Below, piece after piece: positions 1 through 5,139 of a DNA stretch of 6,066 nucleotides. The notes beneath the pieces were generated by a model. That model saw only the letters and a program-made list of their open reading frames with translations. It ran no database searches and was not told the DNA's origin. The stretch lies in NCBI GenBank assembly GCA_003153875.1, contig PMBY01000118.1, positions 1 through 6,066 of the forward strand. Reading direction: 5' to 3'. The stretch comes from Myxococcales bacterium. Lineage in GTDB: Bacteria > Myxococcota > Polyangia > Fen-1088. Numbering within the stretch: the stretch's first letter is position 1; each line of letters starts with the position of its first letter. Both the position numbers and the translations under genes were made by a program.

Positions 1-465
1 GCGCGAGTAGCACATCACCATCACGAAGGCGCTGACCCGGCGCGGGCAGCCCGGCAATGCGAAGCCGAAGTCGGCCCAATCCACCTGCGCCGCCGCGCCT
101 GGCTTGAAGTCCAATGTGAGGAACGGCTCCTTCTCGGCGTGCGGGCGCAACTGCCGAAGCCGCTCGCGCACGATGGTGATGCCACCGCGATAGCCGAGGG
201 TGCGCAGGCGCTCCAGCATCGCTGGCGCACGCATCTGTGGCGTGTCGCTCAGGACTTGCCGGATGGCCCCGTCGTAGGGCAGGAGCAGACGCGGGCGCGG
301 TGCCACTGTGCTCTTGATGGTGCGATCGCCATCGAGCACCTTGCGTACTGTCTTGCGCGCGATCTTGAGCCGACGGGAGATGGCGCGGACACTAAGATTT
401 TCGGCGTAGGTCAGACGGAGCACCTCGGCTCGCCGCTGGGCGAACAGATCTTCGTCAGCGCTCAT
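1..465 (-). CDS. istA: IS21-family transposase IstA, N-terminal part (cut by window edge)
   Basis: This is the first 155 codons of the DDE transposase that cuts and joins the ends of IS21-type elements, normally together with the ATPase IstB. Residues about 14-45 form a helix-turn-helix with the text LSVRAISRRLKIARKTVRKVL, typical of IstA DNA binding to terminal repeats. Residues 120-135 carry AAQVDWADFG, where D129 would be the first catalytic aspartate of the RNase H-like (rve) domain. The frame is open to base 1, so the remaining catalytic residues and the C-terminus are not visible. The ATG at 465 lies inside the 3' ends of two other upstream frames, suggesting translational coupling. No strong Shine-Dalgarno sequence precedes it (the upstream bases are CAGGGTGCAGGCC). 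Family assignment is firm; activity cannot be judged. Confidence 0.85.
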   Translation of the reverse strand, partial: MSADEDLFAQRRAEVLRLTYAENLSVRAISRRLKIARKTVRKVLDGDRTIKSTVAPRPRLLLPYDGAIRQVLSDTPQMRAPAMLERLRTLGYRGGITIVRERLRQLRPHAEKEPFLTLDFKPGAAAQVDWADFGFALPGCPRRVSAFVMVMCYSR

Positions 466-760
466 GGCCTGCACCCTGGGCGAGCGTGTTGCGCGAGATG
501 CGATAGCGCAGATTGAGGTGGTGGACGGGGACGCGGCCCAGCACGTCCTCCCAGATTTCCAGCCAGCAGGCGCCCGTGTTGGTCCCGTCCACACACAACA
601 CAACATCGACGGGGCTGCCGTGCCACAGCCACAGCACCGACAGCAGCCGCCGAACTTGCAGGCCTTGTGGCACCGTCGCCACTGGGCCTTTCAGCGTGAT
701 CTGACTGTAGGCCCCGTGGTGCAGGGGCCGCAATTCCAGGGTGAGCGGCGTTGGGTCCAT
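455..760 (-). CDS. 101-aa IS21-associated accessory protein, function unknown
   Basis: A 101-residue protein overlaps the istA start by 11 nt. It begins at ATG 760 behind a good ribosome site (GGAGA, 767-771, six bases upstream), and an in-frame TAG lies just before the ATG, so the start is well defined. The composition is protein-like, unlike the Ala/Arg/Pro-rich overlapping frame. Visible blocks are LELRPLHHGAYSQITLKGP (8-26), GSPVDVVLCVDG (48-59) and CWLEIWEDVLG (65-75). I believe similar small proteins sit upstream of istA in some IS21 elements of deltaproteobacteria, but that is from memory. The hydrophobic VDVVLCVD strand and the LEIWEDVLG helix suggest a small folded domain. No catalytic motif is recognised. 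It could help transposition or target choice, or be a passenger. Confidence 0.6.
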   Translation of the reverse strand: MDPTPLTLELRPLHHGAYSQITLKGPVATVPQGLQVRRLLSVLWLWHGSPVDVVLCVDGTNTGACWLEIWEDVLGRVPVHHLNLRYRISRNTLAQGAGHER

Positions 761-1049
761 CGGCTATCTCCGTGTCGGGCGCGACTACAGATGCCGGAGT
801 CGTCAACTTTTTGGAACCATGATCCCTCACGCGGCGGTCTCGCTCGCGGACGCGGTAGGCGCGCTGGTGGTCACGGTGATCGGCGCGTCCCTCGTCGCTG
901 GCGCGGTACTTTCTACGTGCCTTGCGGGCTGTCCGCACCCGGCCCAGGTCGCGGCATACCTGGCCGCAGTAGACGTGGCTGTGATCGCACCTGCGGTGTA
1001 TCCAGAACTCGCCACCACAGTGCTTGCAGAGTCGTAATCGGAGATCCAG
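462..1049 (-). CDS. Cys/His zinc-finger-like IS21 accessory frame, start unclear
   Basis: The frame is open from 1082 down to a TGA at 462-464, which overlaps the istA ATG as ATGA. Counting from a CTG at 1049, residues 8-32 give C-x2-C-x9-C-x6-C-x3-C with extra histidines (text CKHCGGEFWI then CDHSHVYCGQVC), like an FCS/MYM-type zinc finger. A basic stretch follows (RTARKARRKYRASDEGRADH) and then DHGSKKLTTP. No ATG, GTG or TTG lies upstream of the cysteines in this frame. The first GTG (938, residue 38) would delete the finger, so either CTG starts it or a frameshift separates it from an ATG at 1099 in another frame. Beyond about 760 this frame is Ala/Arg/Pro-rich and runs opposite a better coding frame, so the real protein probably ends near there. 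I recall similar finger proteins in IS21-type elements; the role is presumably DNA binding. Confidence 0.4.
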   Translation of the reverse strand: MDLRLRLCKHCGGEFWIHRRCDHSHVYCGQVCRDLGRVRTARKARRKYRASDEGRADHRDHQRAYRVRERDRRVRDHGSKKLTTPASVVAPDTEIADGPNAAHPGIAAPAPRGLQSDHAERPSGDGATRPASSAAAVGAVAVARQPRRCCVVCGRDQHGRLLAGNLGGRAGPRPRPPPQSALSHLAQHARPGCRP

Positions 1050-1147
1050 TTGTCCTCGACGAGGTCGAAGAACTGGACACCGTCACCGACGAGCCGCATT
1101 CTGGTGACTCAGATCCACGTTGTGCGGCGCACCCGCGCTGCCCCATG

Positions 1148-1175
1148 AAGGCTCGGAGCGCTAACTCCGGGCCTT
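1148..1175. terminator. Stem-loop in IS leader, terminator-like
   Basis: An 11-bp stem with one mismatch, AAGGCTCGGAG (1148-1158) against CTCCGGGCCTT (1165-1175), closes a six-base loop CGCTAA. It sits between the IS end and the first accessory frame. On the plus strand CGTCCTTTCT follows, which is only a weak T tract. It may shield IS genes from outside transcription or act as a leader attenuator. The structure is visible; the function is a guess. Confidence 0.3.
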
Positions 1176-1263
1176 CGTCCTTTCTACGATCCGCGTTGCC
1201 CGCCAGCCTCGACCTGAATCCCGCCTATCGCCACTTTCACGCCTGGGTGGTCCCCGGGCTCCG

Positions 1264-1306
1264 GTGATTCCGCTGAAAAGGGGACCCCGTCAGGCCGGTG
1301 GCGACA
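1264..1306 (-). other. Putative IS21 left terminal region
   Basis: The minus strand starts TGTCGCCACC at 1306 and then shows GGGGTCCCCTTTTCAGCGG, followed by AATCACCGG. A TG start and an inner block with a GGTCCCCTTTTCA-like core are features I associate with ends of this family. Matching terminal repeats at the other end and a short target duplication would confirm it, but lie outside the window. The same stretch supplies the stop codon (1290-1292) that now ends the moaC reading frame. Confidence 0.45.
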
Positions 1307-1678
1307 CGGTCAGGGCTTCCATCTCGACACCGGTGGCGGCGCGGGCGCGCGCCATGGTCTCGATGAGCACGCGATCGCCGACAATGGTCGCGTGGACCTC
1401 GACAACGTCGAGGGGCAAAGGATGGCACAGGGGATGAGGTTCGCGGTCTGCTTGGCGCCCTGGATGCCGGCCAGGCGTGCGGTTTCGAGCACGTTGCCCT
1501 TGGCCAGCGATCCCGTGCGCCGCAGCCGCGCAGCAAGGGCGCGGCCCAGGATGACCACGGCCTCTGCCCGCGCCAGCCGCGCAGTCGGCAGCTTAGCGGT
1601 CACATCCACCATGCGGGCGCTGCCGGCCTTGTCGAGATGAGAGAGAAGCCCTTTCTCAATATGTCTCAGGCACCACAC
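1290..1678 (-). pseudogene. moaC: moaC remnant: frameshifted and truncated cyclic pyranopterin monophosphate synthase
   Basis: MoaC acts in the first steps of molybdenum cofactor synthesis, converting the MoaA product to cyclic pyranopterin monophosphate in the cytoplasm. The family text is clear: LSHLDKAGSARMVDVTAK, then AKGNVLETARLAGIQGAKQ and NLIP. After NLIP the frame breaks: at 1430-1433 four C (minus strand) stand where five would keep LCHPLPLDVVEVH in frame. A one-base shift restores LCHPLPLDVVEVHATIVGD and then GVEMEALT, after which similarity stops and IS21 end sequence follows, giving a stop at 1290. The C-terminal block with the DMCKA-type active-site residues is missing. The start is unclear; GTG 1678 gives an atypical leader. 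The frameshift could be a sequencing error, but the missing C-terminus cannot. The gene reads toward the IS and in the same direction as the MogA gene 3.8 kb upstream. Confidence 0.85.
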
Positions 1679-1681
1679 TCG

Positions 1682-1743
1682 CTCGCCGCCCCCGCCCGCC
1701 TCCGCCTCGCCCGCCCGCCTCCCGCCCGCCTCGCCTCGCCTCG
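1682..1743. repeat. CGCCT/CGCCC low-complexity repeat with G-quadruplex pattern
   Basis: About 60 bases consist almost only of CGCCC and CGCCT-like units, ending in three CGCCT-type repeats. Read on the minus strand, 1710-1727 is GGGCGGGAGGCGGGCGGG: four G3 runs with loops of 1, 4 and 1 bases, a canonical quadruplex motif. It lies between the stop of the cysteine-rich lipoprotein gene (1750) and the moaC remnant, exactly where the moaC N-terminus loses its expected form, and may mark a rearrangement point. Confidence 0.7.
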
Positions 1744-1749
1744 AAAGAA

Positions 1750-2163
1750 CTATGGTCCCATCGCGTCGTTGTCTGTGAGGTCTCCGCCTCCGTCCAGTTG
1801 TGCTGGCGCGACGAATGAAGAGGCAGTGCCGACACAGATAGCCATGACCTGCTCGGCACTTATGTTGTAGTACCAAACAGTCTGGAGACACATTGTTGAT
1901 GGGGTGGCATGGTTGCTAGATATGGCGCTGGTACATCCCCCGCCTGATTGAGCAGAGGCGCATTTCGGCAGGACAGTACCACCGGCTTGAGTGCATGCAT
2001 TTTCGCCAACGTCGCAGGAATAGTCGATACAGGTGTGCGCTCCACCTACGGCGCGATCACATCCAAATACCGCGGGCGACCCAGGCGAAGAAGAGCCAGA
2101 GCAGGACAGGAACGTGATTGGGAGCAGGAACGAGAACGCGAATCGTCGTAGTCGCATTGTCAT
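1750..2163 (-). CDS. Small cysteine-rich lipoprotein, myxobacteria-like
   Basis: This 137-residue protein has a lipoprotein signal peptide: basic MRLRR, a hydrophobic stretch FAFSFLLPITFLS and cysteine C21, followed by a Ser/Gly/Pro linker. The lipobox FLSC has Phe rather than Leu at -3, an acceptable variant. Eight cysteines follow at 35, 45, 50, 57, 68, 77, 92 and 110, enough for four disulfides in the periplasm or at the surface. The spacing HTCIDYSC, ACTQAGGTVL, GGGCTS, WYYNISAEQVMAIC recalls small lipoproteins with a C-x-GGT and YY motif that I know from myxobacterial genomes (from memory). The start ATG overlaps the stop of the upstream gene as ATGA, so the two are probably one operon; a second ATG two codons on is an alternative start. 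The C-terminus is acidic. No enzymatic motif is seen; function unknown. Confidence 0.7.
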   Translation of the reverse strand: MTMRLRRFAFSFLLPITFLSCSGSSSPGSPAVFGCDRAVGGAHTCIDYSCDVGENACTQAGGTVLPKCASAQSGGGCTSAISSNHATPSTMCLQTVWYYNISAEQVMAICVGTASSFVAPAQLDGGGDLTDNDAMGP

Positions 2164-2564
2164 GACTTAGTTGCCTGTGCGATTATGCTTCTGACTAATT
2201 GTTCGACGGAATCAAAAAGTGCCTGCACCTCGGGTGGTGCCCCAGCGATCGAACCGATTGCAACGAGCGCGTCCGCATAATCGAGCGCAACATTCTCTCG
2301 GCACACGTCAACAGATTCCGTCTTTAGATGCTCAGCGTCGGCTGATTGAGTCGCCGTGGACACCGCGGTGACCACTTTTCGCGCCATGTCCGCAGCATCA
2401 GCGGAGATTGTGCCCTCGCTCGCCAGAGTATCAATTCCGGCTTGCGCGAAGCTCGTAGCAACTTCTAGCCCACCCACAGCGGCACCCAATTCATCAGACT
2501 GGCAAACCCTGTCATGGCATGCGGTTAGAAATAGAAAGGACGAAACAAGTCCAACGAACGTCAT
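2160..2564 (-). CDS. Helical lipoprotein, function unknown
   Basis: From ATG 2564 the protein has 134 residues. It starts with the hydrophobic MTFVGLVSSFLFLTAC, where LTAC (13-16) is a textbook lipobox, so it is predicted to be lipid-anchored with C16 as the mature N-terminus. The rest is Ala-rich and looks helical (for example ATSFAQAGIDTLASEG and ALFDSVEQLVRSIIAQ), with two further cysteines (21 and 88) that could pair. An upstream ATG at 2639 would add 25 residues before the signal and is less likely. Neither start has a good ribosome site. Its TGA overlaps the next gene's ATG by four bases, suggesting joint translation with the cysteine-rich lipoprotein and perhaps a shared envelope role. 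The local DNA is visibly poorer in G+C than the flanks. I recognise no family. Confidence 0.6.
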   Translation of the reverse strand: MTFVGLVSSFLFLTACHDRVCQSDELGAAVGGLEVATSFAQAGIDTLASEGTISADAADMARKVVTAVSTATQSADAEHLKTESVDVCRENVALDYADALVAIGSIAGAPPEVQALFDSVEQLVRSIIAQATKS

Positions 2565-2850
2565 TTTGGAGATCAGAGTTCGCGCGACAGCAATGTGCTT
2601 CCCGGTTAAACCCCGACCGCGACTCAAGAGCAGCAGCATTTCGAGCTACTTTCTCATAAGTGGGAGCAAAAGGCAAAGAAGCCCGCTTTTCTGCACGCGG
2701 CGCCACGCCCCTGTGAGTATAGTTCCTTCGAAGCTGTTCTTGAGTGTTAGAGAACCATGTCTGACCGCATCAGGAACGCGTCGGCGCGACCTCGATCGGG
2801 TGCGCCAACATAAGGCAAAGAAGCGCCGATTTGCTTCGCGACGCGCAGGG
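2565..2850. other. Non-coding stretch upstream of lipoprotein operon
   Basis: I see no convincing gene on either strand; open frames here have no recognisable protein features. It holds a possible minus-strand -10 element TATACT (2716-2721), without a good -35 box at the proper distance, and two copies of a 13-base direct repeat. It separates the lipoprotein operon from the nucleotidyltransferase relic and presumably contains the operon's promoter. Confidence 0.4.
2670..2824. repeat. 13-bp direct repeat pair AAGGCAAAGAAGC
   Basis: AAGGCAAAGAAGC occurs at 2670-2682 and again at 2812-2824 on the plus strand, 142 bases apart. Weak similarity continues after both copies (CCGCTTTT against GCCGATTT). 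The second copy lies 27 bases from the stop of the nucleotidyltransferase relic. It may be a leftover of a local duplication or a binding site; nothing more can be said from two copies. Confidence 0.5.
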
Positions 2851-3054
2851 CTATATTGTCCGATAACATACTCCGTCACGTAGAGCCCTATACCCGGCGA
2901 AGTCGACCAGGAGGTCGAGGTCGCTGTCATCGCGCGCCTCGTCGCGCGCGGTGGACCCAAACAAGGCAATCCGGCGCACGCCGAATTCGCCCTGAAGCGC
3001 CGGCAGAAAGCTCCGCAGGGTCGAGATGGCCTCTTCGCGCCGCTTGGATTTCAG
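2851..3054 (-). pseudogene. MNT-type nucleotidyltransferase remnant (antitoxin-like)
   Basis: The frame encodes LKSKRREEAISTLRSFL, then FGVRRIALFGSTARDEA, then RDDSDLDLLVDF. This is the G-S-x10-D-x-D signature of small nucleotidyltransferases such as the MntA antitoxin of HEPN-MNT pairs, which transfer AMP from ATP to a partner protein. After VDF the family sequence is lost and an unrelated tail (AGYRALRDGVCYRTI) ends at a TAG (2851-2853). The family normally continues about 35-50 residues, including a third acidic residue. Upstream, the frame is open to a TGA at 3118-3120 but has no ATG, GTG or TTG; a CTG at 3054 sits where family members usually begin. Both ends therefore look damaged, and no HEPN toxin is visible next to it. 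It is most likely a dead fragment from an earlier toxin-antitoxin insertion. Confidence 0.7.
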
Positions 3055-3059
3055 TATAG

Positions 3060-3206
3060 CAGCGAGCCTGGAGCAAAGGCTTTCATGTTCCAGCGAGCGA
3101 GCAACGCTTCTGGGACATCAGCCGAACTGTCATGCCCGACGCCTCCATCAGCATCGCCATGTTCTGGCGGGATGTGGGGGCGGATTTTCCAAGAGGGGAC
3201 AGCTAA
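3060..3206 (+). pseudogene. Relic C-terminus of an unidentified protein
   Basis: A short plus-strand frame after an in-frame TAG (3057-3059) reads SKGFHVPASEQRFWDISRTV, then MPDASISIAMFWRDVGADFP and RGDS before TAA (3204-3206). The residue mix (aromatics, alternating hydrophobics, few Arg/Pro runs) looks like genuine protein, unlike the two other plus-strand frames here. There is no convincing start codon upstream, so I read it as the last part of a gene whose front was lost. It overlaps the opposite-strand nucleotidyltransferase frame only in that frame's start-less part. I do not recognise the family. Confidence 0.35.
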
Positions 3207-3268
3207 GCGGGCAAAAAATCCCTCTGGCACGCACCCGCGCTCGTGCGGCACAATACCGGCGGACCAAA

Positions 3269-4597
3269 ATGGCTCGAAAGAAGGACATCATCAATGGTAT
3301 CGCCGTTCGTGGATTCAAGTCCATCGGCGACGAGCAGCGGATCGAGATTGCGCCCCTAACGATCCTCGCTGGAGCGAACAGCTCGGGCAAGTCGAGCATC
3401 ATGCAGCCCCTGCTGCTGCTCAAACAGACTCTAGAAGCGCCGGGAGATCCCGGAGCACTGCTGCTCGACGGCCCCAATGCACGCTTCACTTCGGCCAGTC
3501 AGCTGACCTGCAAGGGGAGGACTGCTGGCGAAGGGGACGGATGCACGGTGCGGCTGGAGAAGACGAGCGGCCGATCGTTGGAGATCAGCTACGACCTTTC
3601 GGCCGGTCGTGGAATTGACGTCAAGAGAATGGCGTATGCGTCGCCGGGCCAAAGACTAGAGATGTTTCGGAACATGTCGCAGGACGCGATCATTGCGGCA
3701 CTGCCGAAGGAGCTAGTGAAATTCGTTGATCAAATCCGCAAGAAGGACAAGCCACAGACGACGTGGCATGTGGTTCGAGACCGCTGCTTCCTGACGTTTT
3801 CCCCAGGCAGTGAGGAGTCGGGTGGCAGAGGCATGGAGTTTTGGCCGATAGGGGCCTTCTCGCCAAGCATGGAGTTCGTTCGCGACATCCAGTCTGTCAT
3901 TCACCTGCCCGGCCTCCGCGGCAACCCGCGGCGCAACTATCAAAAAACCGCAGTCGGACCGCATTTCTCCGGCACGTTCGAACTCTACACCGCGAGCTTG
4001 ATTTCAAAATGGCAAGCCGAGAAGGACAACCGGCTCGACCAACTAGGTCACGACCTAGAGGACCTGGGGCTCACCTGGAAGGTTTTCGCTGCAGACGTAG
4101 AAGACACCCAAGTGGAACTAAAGGTTGGACGCTTGCCGCACGCGAAACGTGGTGGCGCCCATGACCTGGTGAGCATTGCGGATGTTGGGTTTGGCGTTTC
4201 GCAGTCGCTGCCCGTTTTGGTTGCGCTACTCGCGGCACAAGCCGGGCAGCTGCTCTATATCGAGCAGCCAGAGATTCACCTTCACCCCAGAGCTCAACGC
4301 AGAATGGCCCACCTGCTGTGTCAGTCAGCCAAGCGGGGCCTGCTCCTCGTCGTTGAAACCCACAGCGCCCTGCTAATCCGCGAGATCCAGACCATGGTTG
4401 CCAAGGGTCAGATGTCGAAGGACGACGTTCGGCTGCACTGGGTACAACGGAACAAGGACGGGGAAACCGTGATCGAAACGGCGAGCTTGGACGAGACAGG
4501 GGCGTACGGCGATTGGCCGCAGGACTTCGATTCAACTGAGTTGGAGGCCGAACAGGCCTACCTGGACGCGGTTGAAGCCAAGGGGGCTGGCCAGTGA
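3269..4597 (+). CDS. ABC/AAA_15-type ATPase, DUF3696-like (candidate defence sensor)
   Basis: This 442-residue ATPase is of the SMC/OLD-like type. The N-terminal INGIAVRGFKSIGDEQ is the usual first strand pair of this group. Walker A is GANSSGKSS (35-43), the ABC-signature-like segment is ADVGFGVSQSLP (304-315), Walker B is LLYIEQPEIHLHP (328-340) and the switch region is VVETHSALLI (361-370). The EQPEIHLHP block and the C-terminal tail after HSALLI resemble DUF3696-containing proteins, to the extent I recall them. The position after the Walker B acid is Gln333, not Glu. There is no TOPRIM or nuclease domain, so the effector is probably the next gene, which overlaps it. ATG 3269 is chosen because family similarity begins there; the frame is open further upstream to 3026, but that part is Arg/His/Cys-rich and overlaps two relics. 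A weak GGCGGA ribosome site precedes it. Such ATPases commonly sense phage or DNA structures; that role is inferred. Confidence 0.85.
   Translation: MARKKDIINGIAVRGFKSIGDEQRIEIAPLTILAGANSSGKSSIMQPLLLLKQTLEAPGDPGALLLDGPNARFTSASQLTCKGRTAGEGDGCTVRLEKTSGRSLEISYDLSAGRGIDVKRMAYASPGQRLEMFRNMSQDAIIAALPKELVKFVDQIRKKDKPQTTWHVVRDRCFLTFSPGSEESGGRGMEFWPIGAFSPSMEFVRDIQSVIHLPGLRGNPRRNYQKTAVGPHFSGTFELYTASLISKWQAEKDNRLDQLGHDLEDLGLTWKVFAADVEDTQVELKVGRLPHAKRGGAHDLVSIADVGFGVSQSLPVLVALLAAQAGQLLYIEQPEIHLHPRAQRRMAHLLCQSAKRGLLLVVETHSALLIREIQTMVAKGQMSKDDVRLHWVQRNKDGETVIETASLDETGAYGDWPQDFDSTELEAEQAYLDAVEAKGAGQ
4581..4586 (+). promoter_or_regulatory. Ribosome binding site deciding GTG start of PIN-like gene
   Basis: AGGGGG lies inside the end of the ATPase gene, seven bases before GTG 4594. 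It supports the GTG as the true start and places translation of the nuclease under the ATPase message. Confidence 0.6.
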
Positions 4598-5064
4598 GCA
4601 AAATTGCGTCCTTGCTGTTGGTGGTGGACGCTTCCGTGGCACGATCTGCTGGCGAGACGGTGCACCCGGTTTCTTCTGCGTGTCGCAGATACCTAATTGC
4701 CGTGATGAATATCTGCCACAGAGTGGCGGTCACGAGTGAAATATTGGATGAATGGAAAAGACATCAGAGCCGCTTCACTGTCAAGTGGCGGCGGCAGATG
4801 GCGGCCAGGAAGAAGCCTCTAGTCAAAGTCACGCCGCACGGCACGGGACTTGACCTTGGCGCTCTTGCGGATGGACCACGCAATATTGTCGAAAAGGACC
4901 TGTGCCTTCTCGAAGCAGCGCTGGCTGCTGACAAAGTAATTGTCACACGAGATGATAGCCTGAAGGTCGCTCTCAATGGAACGGAGGACGGTGCCCGCCT
5001 CGCGCGCCGATTCGTCTGGCACAATCCGATCAGGGACAATGCGAGCGCGCTGCTGGATGCGTAG
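4594..5064 (+). CDS. PIN-like domain protein, candidate RNase effector coupled to the ATPase
   Basis: This 156-residue protein has a PIN-like layout. Strand one is LLLVVDASV with D12, a mid-protein helix TSEILDEW carries E49/E53, a helix EKDLCLLEAALA carries D102, and KVIVTRDDSLK carries D120/D121. Four spaced acids with these surroundings match the metal-binding set of PIN nucleases such as VapC toxins, which cleave RNA in the cytoplasm. Length is slightly above the 130-140 usual for VapC; the extra is a basic middle segment (KWRRQMAARKK, 64-74) that could bind nucleic acid. GTG 4594 overlaps the ATPase stop as GTGA and has an AGGGGG site, so the two proteins are made together, and no antitoxin gene is present. 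Inference: the ATPase restrains or triggers the nuclease. The PIN call rests on pattern, not a search; an unrelated fold is possible. Confidence 0.7.
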   Translation: MSKIASLLLVVDASVARSAGETVHPVSSACRRYLIAVMNICHRVAVTSEILDEWKRHQSRFTVKWRRQMAARKKPLVKVTPHGTGLDLGALADGPRNIVEKDLCLLEAALAADKVIVTRDDSLKVALNGTEDGARLARRFVWHNPIRDNASALLDA

Positions 5065-5139
5065 ATTCAGGAACTGACGGAGCCAGGTATTCGCACGGAG
5101 TTGGCATAGGATCGCACGCCAAGCCTCGAAGACGCCAGC

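Larger units (their letters stand above)
1..1306 (-). mobile_element. IS21-family insertion sequence, 5' part (continues past left edge)
   Basis: An IS21-like element is read leftwards: a terminal non-coding zone (about 1050-1306), two accessory frames, then the start of istA, which runs off the window. The outer limit is placed at 1306 because moaC similarity stops there and the minus strand then reads TGTCGCCACC, matching the TG start usual for IS21-family ends. It is followed inward by GGGGTCCCCTTTTCAGCGG (complement of 1270-1288), which looks like an IS21 terminal region. The other end, istB and the target duplication are outside the window, so the boundary is inferred from one side only. 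Confidence 0.65.

Noticed and set aside
464..1267. Long plus-strand open frame (267 codons) opposite the IS genes
   Set aside because: It is Arg/Pro/Gly/His-rich and lies antisense to the IS21 accessory genes, which have recognisable motifs; typical GC-rich shadow frame.
2740..2760. TCTAAC motif on the minus strand considered as an integron attC end
   Set aside because: No matching GTTAGA partner in inverted orientation within attC distance; the other nearby copy is in direct orientation.
2356..2883. Plus-strand frame of 175 codons
   Set aside because: Antisense to the lipobox-bearing lipoprotein gene and without protein-like features of its own.
3026..3268. 81-codon N-terminal extension of the ATPase
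   Set aside because: Family sequence begins at MARKKDIINGIAVRGF. The extension is Arg/His/Cys-rich, without family features, and overlaps relic fragments on both strands.
4071..4733. Minus-strand frame of 220 codons
   Set aside because: Arg/Pro-rich shadow of the ATPase and PIN-like genes, both of which carry family motifs.
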